Shown here: positions 31,656 to 46,300 of the stretch, piece after piece
Position numbering within the stretch: the first letter of the stretch is position 1
Layout: each line of letters starts with the position of its first letter
Assembly: GCA_963931925.1 (NCBI GenBank)
Contig: OZ007583.1
Coordinates: 16,190,548-16,254,547, forward strand
Source of the DNA: Onchidella celtica
Lineage: Eukaryota > Mollusca > Gastropoda > Systellommatophora > Onchidiidae
Direction: 5' to 3'
Length of the DNA: 64,000 nucleotides
Program-made: the position numbers and the translations under genes
The notes under the pieces: model-generated
The model's database searches: none
What the model was told of the DNA's origin: nothing
The model's input: the letters and a program-made list of their open reading frames with translations, nothing else

Positions 31656-33491
31656 CAGTGATGACTCTCATTTCAGATGTGTACAACTATGACCTTTATC
31701 TATAAACCTCTCGGATTCATCCATATTATTTATCCATGACTCGCGGAAGAGTTTTAATCTTTGTCCAATATTTTTCCATAACTTATCCACATGATTGTTG
31801 ACTTTTGAGTAATTTATTTCCATTATTTTTGTTCAAAACTTTTTAGACATTTGATATTTCTCCACGTTGCTTACATTATTCAAACAAATAACTGAAAAAA
31901 TGGCATGTTGTGTTTCCATACACCAGTTCATTAATGGAATCAAGACATCATCCAGGGAAAGTTCCTCTGCGTCTTTACTTATTCAAATTCTGTTATGAAA
32001 CAAATTAAAACACACAAATAGTGAAATAAGTTGTTTGTTGTTGCTGTTTTTATTGTTGTCGTTGTATTTGTTTCCTTCCATTCAACCTCGTTTAACAAAA
32101 ATTTCTCTAAACTTTTCCCCTTCCCACGCTCACACATACAGACAGACAGACAGACAGACACACACACACACACACAAACACCCAGACGGAAGACAAAGAC
32201 ACACATAAACACACATACAGATGCCTTCTTTACCCATCCACACATATACACAAAATCAAAACTTCAGCTCCGATTTTTCAACAGATTCGTCTAGAATATC
32301 ATATTGGAATAAGTCCACGAAACGTCTTCACTGCATGGATATACATGTTTTTTTAATTAGTAACAGCTCTTAGTTCCATTTCCAACAATCACAGTGCATT
32401 CATCGTTAAGGTAGTCTATCACAGTACCAGTTCCTTTAGAAGAACATTCACTTTCAAAACCTCAAGGGGGTATCTTCCCCACCTATGGGATGTGCGTAGG
32501 TTGGGGATAAATTCCCTACAGAAGGCAAAGTGCATGGGTAGGGAATATCTTCTCTGCCTATGCACGTCCCTCTTCCAAACTTTAATAATGAGGCTAGACG
32601 AGTTGATTAGTCAGGTAGCCTACTATGTCCAATAATACGGAACATATTCGTCATCAAATGTACGAGAAACAGCTGGCCTTTCCAGGTCATAAACCATGCA
32701 CATGGGCTGTTGAATATTATAGTGGCGGTCCTGTGGTTGGTGTGGTTTGAAAGTTTCAGAACTTGAGGTTCAATTTTACGTTTGACGCAAATGCAAATCA
32801 TTCCTCTCACATACTATACATGAAGTGTGTTTCTCTGTACCGAAAAGTCTTTACATTGCACTAAAGTGTCTTTCCACAAGAACGTCTCTTATGAAAGTGG
32901 CCGCTGTTTTGAAAAGAATATGTAACCTTCTAGTGTCCAGTCTTAAAGCTTCTTGTCCAAGTATTTTGAGACCGACAAAATTTAATTAAAATAGAATTAA
33001 AAGGAAGAAGGGAAGACCACATCAACAGGTAAAATACGTGTAATTCACGGAGAAATCAGAAATTGTCCAAAATAATAATATAGAACAGGAGGCACTGAGG
33101 GTTCCATATATGGTATCCTAGGTAAAACAGAATTAAGAAGCCTCACTGAGCCACTTGCACAAATTACGTGGTTGCAAAAAACATGCAAAATAATATCACA
33201 GGTTTCTTAAAAGAATGTTTTTCTGCTATTGTTCTATTTTCCATCAATGTTTTCTGTCACTTCGTTCATCAGAGATCTCACACGGTGTCAGTTCCACTGC
33301 ATTTCATATGGCAAACGCTTTTCCTGCTCTGTGCAAACCAGCTGACTATAGAATCAGACAGGAGAAGACCAGCTGATATGAAATAACTAACAGCACAGTA
33401 GTAAAACACTACTAGGAAACTTCCACTTGCATCGATCAGTAAACCTGCAGACAGAGAAGAAATAGTTTAAAGATATAGGCATTATTTATAT

Positions 33492-33671
33492 CAGTGGCGG
33501 ATCTACTGTGAAACTAATGAAGCTTAAACTTCAGACCCCTAATCCCGGAGGGGTCGTGAAGAAACTTCTTTTAAACGGGTGAAATTTGGATGTTGCCCTA
33601 TTGTTGCTGGTTGACAAGGACCCCCATAACAGTTCAAGCTTCAGAGACCCAAAAATGTAGGTCCGCCACTG
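33492..33671 (+). mobile_element. hAT-type MITE, 180 bp, best copy of family
   Basis: Inverted ends CAGTGGCGGATCTAC and GTAGGTCCGCCACTG. Flanks ATTTATAT and ATTTATGT agree at 7 of 8 bases, as expected of hAT 8-bp duplications. Related copies lie at 3012-3200 (+), 56085-56259 (-) and 61181-61345 (-). Confidence 0.85.
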
Positions 33672-34963
33672 ATTTATGTGTGTACATTGAAGAAATCGTG
33701 TTCTGAAGTGGACATTTTTTTTTTGTTAACAGAGAGAAAAAACTTGTCAGACTTGAAGTGAATCTGCCAAACTGTCGCTAAAATCTGCCTAAATTTAGCT
33801 CTATCTCTATTAATATTGGCATGCTTCACCCTGACGTCACAGAACTTATATCCTTCTACTCAGTTTGAGTTTATTTTCTTTCGTCAGAAGTTCCGAGGCC
33901 ATTTTATATGTTTTGTTCTCCCAGAGAGTATGTATGCACAGGGAGGTTTTACCATTGGTCGGTTTGCATTGCGAGACACGGGAGGTGCCGCGAAACCACT
34001 GTTAGCATAGAGCGGAAAGTAATCGCTGCCGTAAACAATACCGGTTTGTGCATTTCCAAAGAGCTCACAAACGGCTCTGAATAATTTCAATAAGCCCAAA
34101 AATATTAACAAACCACAGCAAACAGATTATATATGCACACTATCTTTGGTGAAGGCGGTGTCTTTCAGTTCTTGTTACCGCTGCGACCTAGTTTCGCGAT
34201 TTGGCGGAAGTGAGATCTCTCTATAAATACATACTCTCTGGTTCTCCAAAGTGTTTTCAATTCTTCTTATTGGTCTGCACTCATTCTTTACGAGTGCGCA
34301 TGCTTAAACCCCCGTGCATGAAAGTGCGGGGATGCATCACAGTTGTAAGTATCGTAAGTGAAACAAACCATCTTCACGTTACCTACTAACAAAATATTAT
34401 AGGAACTTTTAAGTCGAGGATTGTTTGAGTTTTTACATTTCCACCTATCTTGTCGAATATGCAAAATAAGTTTCATTTATGATTGTGAATTTGATTATGA
34501 TTGTTTTTTCAAAATTAGATCCATATAATTATAATAACAATAACAACTGGTATTGAAATTTAATAATTTATAAATAAATATAACAATTAAAATAATGAAT
34601 AGTATTTATAACTATTTTGTAATTATGACTGTAATATTTGTAATACTGGAACTAAAATTCAGTACATTCACCGCTAACCCTATAAATTTCGTTTGCACAA
34701 TGAATAAACTTGTAAAATAATGTAAATACCCGAAAACATGTTCACATTATAATAATATCAAATGCTTGCTCATTATGATCACTTTTCCTCTTTAAGTAGG
34801 TCACATCAAAACTTCTTTCACGCAAACGATGCCAAGATAATATTACATACTCTGTGGGAATTTGTATCCAAAGTTTGTTTTTGGTCATGGATTTGCATTT
34901 GAGACAACTGATGGAAGTAAAAAAAACAAAATGTGGACTTTTACAGATTACAGCACAGCAAAC

Positions 34964-34969
34964 TTTATT
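34964..34969 (-). terminator. Candidate polyadenylation signal of SLC16-like gene
   Basis: TTTATT on the + strand (AATAAA on the gene strand), 230 bp past the stop codon. It is the first canonical hexamer noticed downstream. Confidence 0.35.
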
Positions 34970-35198
34970 TTAAGTTCAGTTCGGCTCAAAATTATTATTG
35001 GCCCCTTATTAGCCATTTCAAAACTTACACAAGATAGCTTCAGGTAAAAAAAAAAATGATTTAAAAAAACATGCAAAGAAACACACACAAAAAGACACAT
35101 TCGGCCGTTCACCCGCTTCCTTCCTTGCTGCCTATAGCAGTTTCAACGTTTGAATACATACAACACAATGTAACTGTTCAAGTCCCATAAAGCAATCA

Positions 35199-35329
35199 TC
35201 ATTCAGTACCATTCTTCATTTTGGATCTCCTCTCCTTCCTACACACATCTCTATCTTTAACATCGTTATCCTGAACATTTTGAGGTGGGCTTTGGAGAAA
35301 GCAGGTCGGCCGATAATGGTCGCGTTGTG
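35199..35329 (-). CDS. SLC16-like last exon (polar tail and stop)
   Basis: The acceptor ctctttcctag after a pyrimidine-rich tract gives 2 nt and matches the donor phase of exon 5. It encodes QRDHYRPTCFLQSPPQNVQD and a basic end (RKERRSKMKNGTE). The same frame just upstream (35330-35405) reads a hydrophobic segment, FFPIILLPFCLSSCSFLA, that resembles a last helix but is cut off by the proposed 146-nt intron. Confidence 0.6.
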
Positions 35330-38300
35330 CTAGGAAAGAGCACGACGATAGGCAGAATGGTAACAGAATGATAGGAAAGAACGAGGCCCTATCAGAAGCG
35401 GCCACCAATCATCCGCGCCCTGTACAGATGCAAAAACTTTGATCAGATGCAGTACATAAATGCGCGCGATCTTACCCAGAAGAGGAAACTGTAGAGCCCA
35501 CGACAGTGTCATCAGGTTACTGCCAATGGCCAGGAGAGGACCAAGCATATCTAGACTGGTCATATCTATGATATTTGATGTGTTCAGGCTTAGGGTCACC
35601 GCTCCAAACAATCCCAGAATTAGACTAAAGGGCACAAGAGTCTCAAATGTAGTGAGAAAACTAATAAAACAAGCCAGCGTCCCAGAGATCAATGATGAGA
35701 ACGCTATGATGAATTTAGGGCGTGTCAGGTGCAAATCTCCAATAAAACCAAACATCAGCCGGCTGAGCATGTCCATAACACCAAAAATTGTCACCAAAGA
35801 AGCTGCTGATTCACGGTTGAGTCCACGGTGCGAACCATGAGACGGTAAATACATAACTATAAGAGCACTACAACGAGCAAGTGTGAAAGCAACGACGCAG
35901 GTAAAACAGTGCCAATTCTTTAGCACTGAGATATCGAACACAGATTTTATAATATCCACAAGAATGTGTCCAGAACGAGTTTTTGTACTCATTATTGTCA
36001 CATCCAAATCAAACTCGAGGTTTGCGGGCATCAGGGATGGTGTGAGACTTAACGTGCTGAGAGTTCCTCTCGGCTGGGGAAATAACAAGTGTCCATGACT
36101 TGACTGAGGTACAGAATGGTTCTCGCGTTGTCTTTCACGTTGCTCCTCATTCAGGCTGTAGATATTCTGAGATCTCACGCGAAGATGATCGACGGTTAAA
36201 GCTGAAGGTTCCTTCTTATCCGAGTATTTCCTGGGACAACGACAATGTTCGCTGATTTTGTGTATACAGATTTCAGATATTGACTCTGAGCTTTCGATGT
36301 GCTTTTTGCTGCCGAAATACTGTTTCGATAATGAAATGTTTCTCCTTTTGTTGGGATTGTGATCACTTTTGTTGGTATTTTGACCATTCTCCAGTATTAA
36401 TGGTACTGACACAGTGATGTCCTCTGGTTTGATAAAGCTGTCAAAGGTTTTATCTGCTGAGACCTGCAGTTTGTCGGGGACTTTACTTTTCTTCTGTTCT
36501 GATGTCTTTGTGTTGTCATTGAGTGGGCGCAGGAGAGATGTGGCAAATACACCGTGAAGCTGGGGGCAGATGAAATACATAGTGTAACAGTCAGTTAACA
36601 AGTTTAAAGATTTTGACGGGGGTTACAGTGGCAAAAAGGGAGAGGGGGTTGGCAAAGAATATTGATATTATGAAGAGTCAAAGGGGGGCCCGGTAGTACA
36701 AAATATTAATATTTCAAAAAAGATACATAAAGAATGTTATACATGTAGATAAATACCATTAAATAATTAATGTTATGGCATTTATTATTAAATACTTATT
36801 GAGCAGTTTGAAATGGGGCCCTACATCAAAAATACCGGTACTAGATACAATAAGATCAGACGGCTAACACATTTAGAGTGCACAGATGTTGCATCGCCAT
36901 TCAGCAGCAAATGGGTAGAAGTCATGAACAGTATCGTATTCTACAAAGCAAATGTAGGGAAAATATTGAACTTTATTCACTGTTCAGCTATCCCTGTTGG
37001 CCTTGATTGAAGTCACTCATTTTGTAATTGTAACTTCAGTTACTGTAGAAAAACTGGCTTTCTAGTCGCTACAGCACTATAGCAAAGCCGCATCATTAAT
37101 TCATCAGTATATCAAGCGTTCATTTTTATGATTTGCCATGCCCCCCACCCCCCCCCCCCTCACCCCCGGTCAGCGCGCAAACTGTGTGCACGATTTTGTT
37201 TTAGAGAGAGGCGCGATGCCAACATTTCCCATCTGGCCTGGACCAATTGCCAGCTTTGCTGGGGTTTTGACAGACATTTATCCTACCTCATAACCAGCCA
37301 AGATCAGAAAACAACCCTTGAAACCGTACTCTGCTCTCAGGTAACGGACAAACTGAGGCACGAGTACGCAGGCCAAACTCAGACCCACCAGAGCTAGACT
37401 TGATGCAAGAGCTCGGCGCTTTTTGAAGTACATCCCCACCAGAGTTAAGGAAGGTGTCAGCATAGCACCGTGAGCAGCGACTGACAAGAAATAATAATTA
37501 TACAGTGAAACCCGCTTAAGCCGAAGAATAACAATTGTAGTTTGCATTAAAAGTATTTCGGGGAAAGAGAAGTTGGTTTAAGTATCTCAATTATAGTGTC
37601 TTTAATAATAGTCACATGCACGTATTTTAAAGCCGACCAGCAAATTTTTATTTAATTTTTTTTTTTCAGAAATCATGGCCTAAGAAAGAGCAAAGCGCAA
37701 TTTAAGTCACAACTCCTAGACTGGCGTGAATCTCTGAAAATGGCACATGGAGAAAGAAAAACAATTGTTTTGTTTTTTGTTTTTTTGGGGAGGGGGATCT
37801 CCAATAAAGATTAAATGTGTCCACTTAGTATCAGCCAGTATCAAACGTTGGTACTATCTTATAAATATCAAAACTTCACATTAATTTATCTGCTGATCAT
37901 TTTGCTATATTTAATCGATTGCCAAGTATATAATTACAGAGCAGCCGAATTACAAAATGCAAAAGAAAATACGTTTCGTCCGGTTACTGACATTTCATGA
38001 CGTGCAAGACTGCAAACACCGCCATGTGTGAAGATGTTACTACCAACAAGGTACAGAGGGCATTGACGATGGCAGCGATCACTGTAACTCGCCGAACTGA
38101 AAAACTTCTCAGTAGATAGTTGACTGTTAGCTGACCTGAAAAGACAATGAAACAAAGTACCAGGCGGTCTGATCCGATATTTGTCTGTGCATCTATATCA
38201 TTATATGTTTATTGTATTCGGGCAGTATGAGGTAAGGGCCAGGCGTAAATATATGAGGATGAGGAGTACCTAGTCTTCTCGGATAAGGACGAAAAATTCG

Positions 38301-40278
38301 GAGGGCCCGTGTGCACGTTGCGCACGTTGAAGACACCTTGGCAGTTGGAAATCGTAAAGAGCAGGCCGAACAGGCTGCTGCCCCGGCAAAATTGAAATTA
38401 ATAGATTAAAAATTTATCCATATCATCTCCCCACCAGCAATAACAAAATGTATTATTCATTATTAAATATATATTATTAATAATAAATATTCAAATATTA
38501 TTTGAGTTGTGATATGAGTTGTAATATATGTGATGTGAGTTGTGAACTGTTGTGTGACTTGGGAACTGCGCCTAACAGGCTGCGTTACAATTTGCTCTGA
38601 GATAGAGAGAGGCAGAGAGAGAGAGAGAGAGAGTGAGCGAGACAGGGAGAGAGAAAAAAGCAGTGTAGTGTGTTGAGCGCTTCACAGCCGCTCCATTCTG
38701 CTCTGTGGTTGATATGTTGCTTCTGTAAAGTGCATAGAGCATTTTAAATGGATATATGCGCTATATGAATGCCATCAATTATTATCATTATTTTATAATA
38801 TCACCTTGTATTAAAGGCAGAGCAGGGTTAACGTATGGGCACACTGGGCATGCTTGCAAATTTATGTTGTTGTTTTTTTTCCCCTTAAAATGAGGAAGGA
38901 AATCTTACTGCTTTGCCTAGTGGCCCACTGTGATGTTGAGACGGCGCTGATTCTATTAATGAGGCAACTAGAATATTGTGAAAATCATATTATTGAGTGA
39001 AAGTGGTAGGATATTGAAATGAGAAAGAAAGAGGGAGCAGGGAATGCAATGATAAATCTACTATCGTACTTTGGTAGCATAACTTGAGGACTATGGCCTC
39101 ACTTTTTGAAGAAAAATGCTGAAAGAAACATTCATAAAATGTTCGGAGATGACAATGCAGTCAGCTAGGTTTTATCAAAGATACTAGATTGATAAGATCA
39201 GACACTCCCTTCTTCCGGCCTCTTAAAATAACGTTTATATCCGCCACGGGCACTGCCCAGTCTCGGCGCGCAGAGCCAGTGCTAAGTACAATGGATTTGC
39301 AGAGAAAATAAGACACAACATCGATCAGTTTCGCTTCCAGGGGCAATTCCATCTTCAAAATATGTTTTAAAAATGTAGTATCTAATTAATAATGAATTTT
39401 TCTATAAAGCAAAGCGCTGAACGGGTGGGTGAAGGCAGGAAAAAGAGAAAAAGAGATTTTTCACGAGATGACATAGGCATAGATCTGGTAATGTGCGTGC
39501 GGCTTCCCCGGCCTCTGTCGCGACAAGTTAATTTTAGCCCACCGACAGCGCTTGGGACTCGATTGCTAGTGTTTGTAGCCTGCTGCTATGAGTTTCTTGC
39601 GCGACGGTTGATGTGTTTATCGACGATGATGTATTTTTTAGTGAATTTGGAGAAGAAAAAGAAAAGGAGGAAATAGGAAAATCCAAGGTTAGTCTGTTAT
39701 TGTTATAGGAAAGTTCTTAAACGTCTTTAAAACCCTTCATAATTCCCGCAGTTTTTTGCTTTCTTACTGGCATTTGCCGCTGGGACACAGGGCCGGCAAT
39801 TTACGTCATAACTGGAAAATCCAGCTTCGGACCCATGTTATTCTAAAAATATACTAGATCTATCTTCGGTAAATTAATAAAACCATTGTGACACCACATT
39901 TAAAAATATTAAAAAATGTAGCCAGAGGTTGCCAACAACGAATTACTTTATAATTACAAAGTGAGCGACTTCCAGTAAGATCTAGAGTGAGAGCAAAGAG
40001 GTTATATATAGCTAGAGGTCAGACTAGCGCTACGCAAATCTCCGCGTGGCGTCGTCGGTAGGTGAAGTAAAGATGGCGGCCAACCAAGGCGCTTATACAT
40101 GTAATACTACTGGAGTGCGGGGCAGCGACGTAACGCGTGCCAGGTATGGGACCTCGGCAGCCACACTTTGGGGGTCAAAAGATCTGCTGCCTAGTGTAGT
40201 ACCGATACCGGTACGGCTGTGTTGCACACAGTGTGGTCTATCTATCCAACTGTGCAAATGCTTTTATTTAGACTTACT

Positions 40279-40315
<37 letters not shown>

Positions 40316-40347
40316 TGTGTGCGTGTGTGCGTGTGTGGGTGGGTGGG

Positions 40348-40392
<45 letters not shown>

Positions 40393-43300
40393 GCATGTTT
40401 TCCTCTGCAAATGACATGTGGTCGAGATTTTTTTTGTTGTTGTTGTTGCATAGCCTACACTTTTGACAACTCACGAAATATCATAAAAACCACAGAAAAA
40501 CTGGGGTCGCAGCAGGGCTATAAGCAAAGTCAAAATTGGGCAAAAAGAAAAGGTTGTATGTTGCAAAACCCCGCGTGAGAAATAAAAAGCAAACTAAAGA
40601 GAAGACATTTCTGTCTTCTCTTTAGTTTGCTTTGTATTGTTTGGGTTTTATTTCTCACGCGGGGCTTTGCAACATACAACCTTTTCTTTTTGCCCAATTT
40701 TGACTTTTGACAACTGCACACTGAACATTTATTTACTTTTTCTTTGTTCTCTATATATTGTTTAAATAATTATATTTAGAAAATCTTTATCATCCCAAGT
40801 TTTTAACGTTCTGGGTTTGTGAGTTAGTGGTTCAGCATTCCTTGCAATAAATTTCCACCACGTACTATTAAAGTCTATAGTTTCGCCAGCAACAATGGTG
40901 TTGTTTACAGCGCTCCCTCGAATCTGGGTCGCCTCGTCACCTTGTCGCAAGGCCGTTGTGTTAATTAAAGAGGTAATATCACATTAAACCTCTGAAGCTG
41001 TGTTCTCATGTGTACGGAAACGGAAACGAAAACGAAAATGATGTGCGGAAACGACGTGCGGAAATAAAATTTTGTTTTTCCATGTGTACGGAAACGGAAA
41101 CGGCCAAAATAAAGGAAAATATTATCATTTTTGTTTCTCTCCTCATGATATTCGTTCTTTGCAGTCTGCTATTTTTTCTCTCTCTGCCACTATGGCATCT
41201 GTTTCGTCCAGAGCCGAATGCAGTTTCTTGCTTTGAGAGGAGGAGTTGGTTTTAATATCATTCCTCCATCACAGATGTATCAAAAGAAAACAAAAACGTC
41301 GCCGAGAGCGCCAGTGGTGGGTCCACGATTATTTCTCCATTCTTTCTTCCAGCTCTCCGCTGAAATTGACATGTTGCAGCGTAAAATCGGTGAGAAATTG
41401 AGGAAGAGTACTGAAATCAGTTCTAAATGATTGCTCCCACCTTTTGTTCCATCAGATAGTCCGATCCCAAAGAAGCAGACGAATAATGTACTGAAAGACA
41501 AACAGAAAGCTTTATAGGCGATCTTTTTTGCCATCTAGCATTCGAAGCAGTAATGTTTCCTAATTTGGTACATATATTCTGTTGTGCGTTTTCCAAATCC
41601 ATTGTTCTGACAGTGTGTGGGAGTAATGTTCTTCATGTGAGCAATGTGCGTGTGTGCGGTATGCGTTAGGGACCTATGTGCCTTTGATATTATATTCAAT
41701 GCAGTTCTACTACTGGTGGTGTGACAACAAATTTCCTAACAATAGGGTGATAAAGTTATATCTTATCTTATCTTATGTTGTTTGCCACAAGAATTACAAT
41801 GGTTAACAATGCAATAGATGTTAACTGTTTCATTACAGACACCCCCTTTTTTTCCATTTTTTAAACGAACTGTCTTCGCCTGGTGGTGGTGTAATTGCAA
41901 ATAATTATGATTTCTAATCTGTATTGGAAAATCTCAGCACTTATCAGCCCTGAGGTTTTCTTTTCTTTTGTTTTTTTAATGCACAATTCTCAAAACACTC
42001 CACACTTAAAGCAATCATGTTATGATACAGATATGTACATGTCTGTTATATATGTAATCACGTATTTCCATATTCTCAGCTCAGGAATACTGGAATAGAG
42101 ATCCAAAGACTAGACTTGCACTCAGAGCCGTAAAGGGGAAAGGGGATGGGAGAGTGTCAGCGAATGAAAATTGTACATAGGGGTGGGGGAGATGTCGGGA
42201 AAGCAAGGGGATTTGTGCAGTTTTTAATTATGATAATGATTTTATTTTAAAAGGATAAAGAGGAAAAAAACAAATTAAGTGATTGGATTTTATAAAACTC
42301 AAATTAAATAATAGATCTGGTTTCCTATACAATAGTCAAATCGTACATATCTAGATCCAATCCATACAAAATTCTACCAAGTTTTAGAACATCAAGGACT
42401 TGTCATGCTTGTCATGGACATTCACCATTCTAATGGCTGTTCGTACGGGGGGGGGGGGGTGCGAAGTCAAGATTGTAAAAGGTGTACATGGTTACGGAGT
42501 GAATGTGGGGGAAGTGAGAAATGGATAAAATCAATCCTACATAGACCTACATTTAGCCAAATATATAAATGCATACAGGGTTGGTGTTAAAACAGCCGTT
42601 TGTGAGGTGACCCGCTGATGATGATTACTACATACATTAAGATATCAGTTTAGCTGGTAATCATTGTGCTCACGTAGCAGCAGTTTCTTTACAGCTTTAC
42701 GAAACAGAACACACTTTAGTACAATCGTGAAGTCAAAAGGACAAAGTACAAACTCAACAGTCATATCATTTCTCCCCCTTTGCTGTACTTTCCCAAATAT
42801 ATTTGTGTAAATGGGAGCCTTTGTGATCTGGCCTCCTCACGTCAAAAAGTGTCTTGTTTTGTCTAACAAGCTCAATGAGCTTCTCCATATCAGTGTCTGA
42901 TATGTGCTACGGTCTTGGCATATTTGCAATACGAAGGTCTCCGCCACACTGTTTGACCCACAGAGCCAGGTTTCAGCTCATACCAAAAAAGCGCGGGGGG
43001 AAAAAAAAGGCGGGAATGACGTAAGTTCCGGCCTGCGGCAGTGCGGCAACGGCTAAAAATCGCCACCCAGTGCGAAAAAAAATTTTTAGTCATTTCCGCA
43101 CGTCGTAGTCGTTTCCGTTTCCGCACACATGAGAACACCCTCTCTGTTTTACTACTTGATGGATTTTTTTTAGTCGTTTCCGTGCGTGGTAGTCGTTTCC
43201 GTTTCCGTACACATGAGAACACCCCATGATTATTCTATCCTCGTTGGACTAGAATGTAGATGAAGTGCGCTGTAGCTACCTTCCGTCAACATCCAGCGGG

Positions 43301-46300
43301 ATTTTCAGTTTTGTTTGCACTCTTGGCGGTGTCTGCTATGTTATAGGCATGAACATGCTGCGTACATCTGCACATGAATTCTTCAAATTCAGCCTATGAT
43401 GCAATCTGCGACGGCAATGATGTAGTGATGGATATCAATTCAATCAACTGGAACGACAATGGCTTGGTTAGAGCTTGCTAAATCGATGTCAACGGCCATG
43501 AAATCACACAACAAGATGTAATACCACCTTTGGTATCAACTGAGGAAGAGATGGTGGCCATTGGGTGGAGGAGCCAAAGATTTGCCATTGATCCACCCCA
43601 ATCTTTAGTCTTTACACAACATGCAGTCACACTATCAAGGTAAGTTGCAAATCTTATTCTCATGGACATATTACCATTTTTGGTCTAGAAATAGATCTAT
43701 TTAAGATCTCCCTTTATTAGTAAAGAAAAGAAGGGAAAAACGGAACTTAAACCTCACAATATTCAGTCCAGCCTGATTTATCTATTTGGAAATTGCATGA
43801 GCTACAATTCTTTTATGTAAACCATTAGATCTCTAAGCCTAAAGAATCCTGACAATACATGTAAAACTAGATCTATATTGTTTGTATTTAACTTTACTTC
43901 ATGCATTTCCGTTATATTTCCTGGCTCTTTGATCTATAGTATTATGTATATAAATTAAGATACATTATCTTTGATATTTTTTCAGGTCCTGTTTTTGGCT
44001 TGCAGAAATTCTGCCGGGCATTTCGGACTACTCGGAGGACTCTAATTTTCTATTTACTAGACGCTACATGTGTTTTTTTTTAGTACATGTGAGTTGTTGG
44101 AGTAATTGAAATAAATAGGAAATTTCTGAGTTTGTGCGTGTTGTGCATAATTATTTCATTGGATTATTATAAGGCAGAGACTATTCGGCCGACTGGCCAG
44201 ATATCATTCCCGATATCCGACCGACTGGCCGGAAATCATTCGCGATATCCGGCCAGTTGGCCGGATAAATGTTCCTGAAGGCCTATACGGCCGACTGGCC
44301 ATATATCATTCGCGATATCCGACCGACTGGCCGTATAGTTGCGACTATTCAGCCAGTGGGACAGATATCATACTCGATATTTGGCCGGCAACCATCTGCG
44401 CTATTCGACCGACTGGCCGGATATCAGTTGCGTTATTTGGCCAGCTGGTCGGATATCGTGCGTGCTTTACGGCCGTCTGTATAAAGTGATTCCCCTTTCG
44501 TCATAAATGTAGTTGCACTTTTTGTGTGGTTCGTTTTTGTAGGCCTGTGTGTACTTTGGTTTGAGTTCTTTGAGGTTTTTGTTTTGTTTTCTTTTCATTT
44601 GTAGCCATTCGTAAGGGCCAGAAGTAGACTAGAAGTGCAATTGTAAGGCCTCATTCACGCTGTCGTCATTGTTGTTTTTTGCCATAAGACAATGCTGCTG
44701 CTAGTGCTGCAACTGCTGTTCTTATTGCTACTACTGTGCTAGTGTTATTACTGCTTCTGTTATTGCAGTTCTTGCTACTTCTGCGGCTATTAATATTATT
44801 GCTCTTCTTGTTACTTTTGTTTTGACTGCTGCTACGGCTACTGTTGTTGTTTCTGTTACTGTTGTTGTTTCTGTTACTGTTGTTGTTTCTGTTACTGTTG
44901 TTATTGCTGTTATTACTGTTGTTATTGCTGTTACTGTTGTTATTGCTACTAATGTTGTTACTGCTGTTATTATTGTTGTTATTGCTGTTACTGTTGCTAC
45001 TGGTTCGCCGATGCGTTAGTCCTTCCATAAATCCGAATAAAATGCCTGTTTGTGTTGGATGAACTACGAGTGGCTAATGTGGTTACTGCGTGGGTTCAAT
45101 AGTAACTCCCTTAAGGATACACAGGATTAACAAACACAGGGTTCTGCTGGCAATCTTATTTATTGATAAATGCCTCAACATAAAGGTATCACTACCAAAA
45201 AGGCAAAGGAGAAACCCTACCAAGAAAAAGAAAAAAGCCCAACCAGCCATAAGCCAAAGTCTTTCTGCTACTGGCGCAACTGGACTAGGCCATGTTTTGG
45301 GCGAGGCGCGCCACGGCAGGCCGCCGCCGGTCTATTGTACTGCAAGGTCCACTTGTGCTTCCTATTGTTGCGGCGTCTTTGATGGAGTCTACTGACCACT
45401 CGAACTGGCATCATCTTTATGAGCCAGCGCGGACGTCCGAGAGGGCTATTACGTAGTCCAGTGTTGGACAAGTGAGAGGCTCGGACATTGAGTCCAGCCG
45501 AACAACATAACCGGTTAGGGTCCTAACACAATCGAATTTACAGTACGGTTAAAAGGGTGCACACAAAAGTCAATTAGGTATCCCAGTAAACTGCAGAAAT
45601 TACTCTATGGTCCCCTCCAGCTATAATTGAATAAATTTGACCCAGGTTGGAATTATCGGGGATAACATGCGTCTAACTCATAGTTTGCTTTAAATCCGAT
45701 ATCCTCTTATTAATTATTTCAATAGGACCTGTGCATCAAAGCACAACGAAATTAGTACCATTATAAAGTAGAAACTTGCTGCTAAAATTCTATCTGACTA
45801 CTTATACCAGAAACCCGGTAATAGTTTTAATATAAATTTTCAAAGTGTCAGGACTAACAACATTTGCCAGATTTGTGCGGGATACTTCAGTCCATTAATA
45901 TGACGTATCTCCGTTGATAACAAACGTTATCATAAATACCTATATTGTGTTGGTAGTCCATCGATTCCGATGAAGACGTAGTCTGTGAGCTCATCGATGG
46001 GAGCGCATGTGGCTTCGCAGTCCTAGACTCGATGCACAGAGGCGCCCGCAGGTATCGCAACGGTAATCTGTTGTTTGAGCTGCAGCAGACGCTTTTCCAT
46101 GGCGTCTGTCCGTTGCTGCTTTATGACGTTGTCTCCTGTCCCGTTCGAAACTAGATGTCGCTCTGTAGATGAGCGACCCCCATGCCTGTCTGTTTGCAGC
46201 AGTCGTTTCGAGCTCACGTGGCTGGATGCCGCTCCATTTGAGGTTGCTCTTTAGAGTGTCCTTGTATCTCAGTTTGGGTCTTTCTTGTCTGCGTGAGCCC

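Larger units (their letters stand above)
29131..35198. other. Intergenic region between two convergent genes
   Basis: About 6 kb of AT-rich sequence between the 3' ends of the chitin synthase and SLC16-like genes. It holds a TTAA-type MITE, two tandem-repeat blocks, a MITE with ATCCATAAA ends and one well-bounded hAT-type MITE, all listed separately. No supported gene was found; short open frames are not convincing. Confidence 0.6.

Noticed and set aside
35330-35408. Hydrophobic reading FFPIILLPFCLSSCSFLA as the transporter's last helix
   Set aside because: No phase-compatible acceptor joins it to exon 5; an in-frame stop lies just upstream. Kept as an alternative only.
40046-40414. 122-residue frame starting near a GATGGCGGCC motif, as a possible new exon
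   Set aside because: Its second half is a GT/GA microsatellite and no motif or splice partner supports it.
44666-45062. 120-residue Asn/Ser frame and poly-Leu/poly-Val frames
   Set aside because: Products of a triplet repeat array read in different frames.
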